The notes beneath the pieces were generated by a model. That model was given only the letters and a program-made list of their open reading frames with translations. It was not told the DNA's origin and made no database searches. Position numbers and translations under genes: made by a program. 64,000 nt of DNA from JACDER01 sp963842575 (GTDB lineage Bacteria; Actinomycetota; Thermoleophilia; Gaiellales; Gaiellaceae): NCBI GenBank assembly GCA_963842575.1, contig CAWJGS010000010.1:496001-560000 (forward strand). The letters run 5' to 3'. Positions 60,337 to 64,000 of this stretch are shown piece by piece (position 1 is the first letter of the stretch; each line of letters begins with the position of its first letter).

Positions 60337-61111
60337 CTAGTCCGTATCGGTAGATGATCGCTTGCGCGCGATCGCCGACACGAACCCGAGATTCTGCCCG
60401 TCGGCCTCCTGAAGCATTTCGAGAACCGGATCTTCCTCCGTGCCTTTGACCTCACGCACGGCCTTCGCCCAGAGGATCCAGTTCTCGAGCCCGTCCGGCA
60501 GCCACGATGCCTCGATGTCTTCGAGCAGGCCGCTCAGCTCCCAGTGGCGCCGCCACCACTCCGGGGTATGGAAGGCACCGACCTCATATCCCCAGCGAGA
60601 CTGCACGTTCGCCGGGACTCGTGCCTCGTACGGGTCTGCCTTCAGACCAGGCGTGGTCATGCCGATCGTCCCGCCCGGCTTGAGGACGCGAAGCAGCACC
60701 GGCAGGAGATGAACATCCGTTCCGAAGTATTCGAAGGCATCGATGCTGACGATCGCATCGAAAGCGTCGTCCGGGAATGGGAGCTGCCGCACGTCGGCCT
60801 GCACGGCTGTGATGGACTCCGCGAGCCCTGCACCTCGAAAGACCTCTTCGGACGGCGTGCGGATCGATCCACAGATCGCAGGCGGTAACCGTCACTCCGC
60901 ACTCCCGAGCGAGGAACACCGATGTCGCGCCGTATCCCGACCCGAGATCGAGAACACGCATCTCCGGACGCAATGCCAGAGCCGGGAGAATGTCTTCGAG
61001 CTGCCAAAGAGGATGAGGCCCCATATCGAGGCCGAGCAGCCACTGAGGGTCATAGCGCGACGAGAGCGGATAGCGATCCGGCCTGATCAAGGCATCGACT
61101 GCGTCCATCAT
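60337..61111 (-). CDS. SAM-dependent methyltransferase (one frameshift)
   Basis: From ATG 61111 (MMDAVDALIRPDRYPLSSRY). Motif I is VLDLGSGYGATSVFLARECG, followed by VTACDLWID. The frame breaks near 60862-60865; dropping one base gives RTPSEEVFRGAGLAESITAV and then QADVRQLPFPDDAFDAIVSI DAFEYFG, VLKPGGTIGMTTPGLK and WWRRHWELSGLLEDIE to the stop at 60337. About 257 residues. The end resembles methyltransferases acting on small molecules; substrate unknown. Confidence 0.82.
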
Positions 61112-61175
61112 CCCACCCTAGGCGACCGGCCTTTAGCCGAAGTGTCCGATCCGGTCGTATTCCAGAAAGGGCCTT

Positions 61176-62801
61176 TTATGCAGCGCCACCGCGTCCGAGG
61201 CTGCGGCGTTTAGCTCGCCGGGCGTCGGCCAGGATGGCCTGGGCCGCGTTCCTCCCGGGGCCGCCGGTGATTCCGCCCCCCGGATGTGCTCCCGCTCCGC
61301 ACAGGTAGAGACCGCGGATCCCGCCGAGCCGGTAGCTCGCGTGGCCCAGGAGCGGCCGCCACGCGAAGACCTGGTCGAGGGCGTGCTCACCGTGCATCGG
61401 GTGTCCGCCGCTGAGGCCGTACTCTCGCTCGAAGTCCGCGGGAGTCACGACGTGGCGGGCGACGATTCTCTCCGAGAGACCCGGGGCGTAGGCCTCGAGC
61501 GTTCTCACGGCCGCGTCGCCTACTCGATCGCGCGCTGCGTCGTCCCAGTCCGCGTCGCGAAGACGCCGCGGCGCGTACTGGAACAGCGCGGTGACGACGT
61601 GGGTGCCCTCGGGGGCAAGCGCACCGTCGGAGAGGGTCGGGATCGTCGCCTCGAGATACGGGTGCTCGGAGATCCGCCCGTACTTCGAGTCGTCGAATGC
61701 CCGCTCGAGGTCGTCGAGGCTCGGAGCGATGACGATCCGCCCACGCAGGCGCTCGTCGTCGACGCCGCCGAACGCGGGCAGGTCGTCGAGCACCAAGGTC
61801 ACCTTGGCGACCACGCCGGGCATGCGGATGTGCTCGGCGCGCCAGATCAGGGTGGGACCGATCGTCCGCCGCGTCGAGGAGTCGCAGGAGGGTCTGCTTG
61901 GGGTCGGCGCTCGAGGCGACGATCTCTGCGTCGATCTCCTCGCCGCTCGCCAGAGCCACGCCCTCCACGGAGCCTCGCTCGCTGCGGATCGCCGAGACGT
62001 CGACACCGCAGCGCACGGTCGCGCCGTAACTTCGTCGCCGCGGCCAGGAGCGCCTCGGTGAGCGCGTCCGGTCCACCCCGTGCGAAGGCTGTGCGCCCTG
62101 CCGCTCCTCCACCGGAGGTCGAGTCCCACAGGAAGTTGAGCGCCGCTCCCGGCGGACCGGGGGCCCATGGCCGAGTAGCGAATGCCCCGCGCGCCGAGAA
62201 CGCCACGCAGCGCGTCGTCGTCGACTGCCTCGCTGACGAGATCCGCGACGGACATGGGCAGGACCCGCAGCGCCTCGCGAACCTGCGGACCGCCGAGGTG
62301 ACGCAGGGCGTTCAGCAGTGTGAGGCCCTTGACGCCGTCGGCGGGAGACGGAGACGCGAGGTCCGGCGGCTCGGTCGCCTGGACGCGGCGCAGGAACCCG
62401 ACGAGAGCGCGGACCTTGCGGTCGAACGCGAGAAATGCCTCGGCGTCACGCGGCCGTCGAGCCCGGAGCTCGTTCGCGGTCCGAGCCGGGTCGCGCCACA
62501 ACGTGAGAGGCGACCCGTCGGCGGACGGGGCGAAGGCGACCACGTCGGGCTCGACGTCTCGAAGGCCGTGCGATTCGAGCCGGAGCTCTCGCACGACGCT
62601 GGCACGCAGACCTCCGACGCCGTCGGCGGCAACCGGCGCTCGCACGCCCGGAGCAACCTCCTCGGTCGCGAGTGCGCCGCCTGCACGGTCGCGGCGTTCG
62701 AGAACGAGCGTGCGCAGTCCCGCCTTCGCCAGGTACCCGGCCGCCACCAGGCCGTTGTGGCCGGCACCGACGACGACTGCGTCGTATTGCTCCCGGGCCA
62801 C
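61176..62801 (-). CDS. CrtI-like FAD-dependent oxidoreductase B (three frameshifts)
   Basis: From GTG 62801: AREQYDAVVVGAGHNGLVAA GYLAKAGLRTLVLERRDRAGGALATEE, the FAD motif of phytoene-desaturase-like NAD(P)/FAD oxidoreductases. Breaks occur in a run of five at 62159-62163, in a pair at 62027-62028 and near 61861, each repaired by losing one base. The C-terminus is GLYLCGAGAHPGGGITGGPG RNAAQAIL. The repaired protein has about 540 residues. Function beyond flavin oxidoreduction is unclear. Confidence 0.75.
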   Translation of the reverse strand: MAREQYDAVVVGAGHNGLVAAGYLAKAGLRTLVLERRDRAGGALATEEVAPGVRAPVAADGVGGLRASVVRELRLESHGLRDVEPDVVAFAPSADGSPLTLWRDPARTANELRARRPRDAEAFLAFDRKVRALVGFLRRVQATEPPDLASPSPADGVKGLTLLNALRHLGGPQVREALRVLPMSVADLVSEAVDDDALRGVLGARGIRYSAMGPRSAGSGAQLPVGLDLRWRSGRAHSLRTGWTGRAHRGAPGRGDEVTARPCAAVSTSRRSAASEAPWRAWLWRAARRSTQRSSPRAPTPSRPSCDSSTRRTIGPTLIWRAEHIRMPGVVAKVTLVLDDLPAFGGVDDERLRGRIVIAPSLDDLERAFDDSKYGRISEHPYLEATIPTLSDGALAPEGTHVVTALFQYAPRRLRDADWDDAARDRVGDAAVRTLEAYAPGLSERIVARHVVTPADFEREYGLSGGHPMHGEHALDQVFAWRPLLGHASYRLGGIRGLYLCGAGAHPGGGITGGPGRNAAQAILADARRAKRRSLGRGGAA

Positions 62802-62808
62802 GAGGGCC

Positions 62809-64000
62809 TCAGGCCGCCCTGCGCGATACGAAGCGAGCGGACGACCTGGAGGGCGGCGAGACGGCCCGACGCCCCCATGATCCCGCCTCCCGGGTGCGTG
62901 GCCGATCCGCACATCCAGAGGTTTCGCAGCGGCGTTCGATACCGGGCCCATCCCGCTACGGGCCGGTTGAAGAAGAGCTGCTCGAGGGAGAGCTCGCCCT
63001 GGAAGATGTTGCCCTCCGACAGCCCGAACCGGTCCTCGATGTCCTTGGGCGTGAGGACCTGCGCGTGCAGGATCAGCTTCCGGATGTTCGGCGCTCGTTC
63101 CTCGATGGTGTCGAGGACCGTCTCGGCGAATGCCTCGCGCCGAGCGTCGTCCCATTCGTCGCCGTCGGCCAGGTGGTAGGGCGCGTACTGGACGAAGCAG
63201 CTCATGACGTGCTTGCCCGGTGGCGCCATCGACGGATCGACCAGGGTCGGGATGATCATGTCGATGTAGGGACGCCGGCTGAACCGCCCGGCCTTCGCGT
63301 CGTCGTAGGCCAGCTCCATGTAGTCGATGCTCGGACTGAAGCTGATCGCGCCGCGCAGGTGTTCGCCGTCGCCGGGCAGGCACGTGAACTCCGGAAGCCC
63401 GTCCAGGGCGAGGTTCACCTTTCCGCTGGAGCCCCGGTACCGGTAGCGCTCGACCTCCTCGAGGAAGGACCGGTCGAGGAGATCGGGCTGGACGAGACGG
63501 ACGAACGTCTGGCGCGGGTCGAGGCTCGACAGCGTCACCCGCCCGATCACTTCCTCGCCCGAGCTCGTGACGGCGCCGATGACCTCGTCGCCTCGGGTCA
63601 GGATGCGCTCGACGGGGGTCTCGGTCCGGATCTCGGCGCCGAACGACCGCGCTGCGCTCGCGATCGCCTCGCTGACGGCGCCCGTTCCTCCCCGCGGTAT
63701 CCCCCACGCCCGCAGGACGCCGTCGATCTCGCCCATGTAGTGGTGCAGGAGGACGTAGGCGGTCCCCGGAGAGCGGATCCCCTGGAACGTGCCGATGATC
63801 CCCGAGGCGCTCGATCGTCGCCTTGAGCGGATCGGTCTCGAACCACTGGTCGAGGAAGTCGGCGGCGCTCATCGTCATGAGCTGGACGAAGACGGCCCGC
63901 TGCTCCGCGGAAAGGTCGTTGAAGGCGCGAGCGAGACGCGCGACCGGAAGCCATTCGCGGGGACGGAGTCGGCCGGGATCCGGCGGTGCCATGGACAGGA
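62809..64000 (-). CDS. CrtI-like FAD-dependent oxidoreductase A, C-terminal part (cut by window edge)
   Basis: The 5-prime end, including the FAD motif, lies beyond 64000. The visible part runs from PREWLPVARLARAFNDLSAE through one break near 63806-63811 into YVLLHHYMGEIDGVLRAWGI PRGGTGAVSEAIASAARSFG and ends in NLWMCGSATHPGGGIMGASG RLAALQVV. The natural stop appears to be a TGA at 62809-62811, reached after a second one-base slip. It is a tandem relative of gene B, whose GTG starts eight bases after that stop. Confidence 0.7.

Noticed and set aside
8340..64000. Programmed ribosomal frameshifting as a cause of the many same-direction breaks
   Set aside because: There is no shared slippery sequence or stop context. 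The breaks are in unrelated genes at arbitrary positions, several within one gene.

Overview
The window is about 64 kb of very GC-rich, densely packed bacterial chromosome. Many genes start with GTG or TTG, and many start and stop codons overlap (ATGA, GTGA, TGATG). The gene content suggests a soil actinobacterium of the Thermoleophilia type (Gaiellales or Solirubrobacterales); this is inferred from remembered family content, not from a search. I see no rRNA, tRNA, CRISPR array, prophage or insertion sequence, and no gene-free stretch longer than 300 bases.

Layout. 1-3.7 kb: prfA (cut by the window edge), an exported glucuronyl C5-epimerase-like protein, a DUF1385 membrane protein, rpmE and a PLP-dependent lyase. 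3.7-10.9 kb: a secreted seven-bladed propeller, ETF-ubiquinone oxidoreductase with etfA and etfB, an M23 peptidase, a crotonase and a B12-binding mutase subunit. 10.9-16.3 kb: an MBL hydrolase, four tandem paralogous membrane-anchored proteins of unknown function, and the large subunit of an acyl-CoA mutase whose active-site residues match isobutyryl-CoA mutase. 16.4-26.5 kb: a cyclase/AAA/TPR regulator, cobalamin adenosyltransferase, acyl-CoA dehydrogenase, 3-hydroxyacyl-CoA dehydrogenase, thiolase and an XRE/nucleotidyltransferase pair. Together these supply acyl-CoA oxidation, its electron-transfer chain (ETF to ETF-QO) and the B12 cofactor for the mutase.

26.6-34.6 kb is a translationally coupled hopanoid operon: yjbQ-hpnC-hpnD-hpnE-prenyl synthase-shc-hpnG-hpnH. 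It covers prenyl diphosphate to squalene to hopene to adenosylhopane and its removal of adenine. 34.7-39.3 kb is a TetR-controlled divergent locus with an alpha/beta hydrolase-glycosyltransferase fusion and a flavin oxidase. 39.5-50.8 kb holds small detoxification, stress and regulatory genes. 50.9-54.6 kb is an ergothioneine operon (egtB-egtD) preceded by a thioredoxin-reductase-like flavoprotein. 54.6-64 kb has methyltransferases, TetR regulators, ftsH, an aldo/keto reductase, a cupin and two CrtI-like oxidoreductases.

Two genome-wide signals stand out. First, ten genes carry frameshifts and every one can be repaired by removing a single extra base, often in a short homopolymer. This looks like insertion-biased sequencing error rather than real gene decay, so these genes should be read as probably intact. 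Second, a non-coding element of 148 bp occurs twice (34580-34727 and 39339-39486), each copy centred on a strong GGGGTC/GACCCC hairpin, and a related palindrome occurs at 23551.
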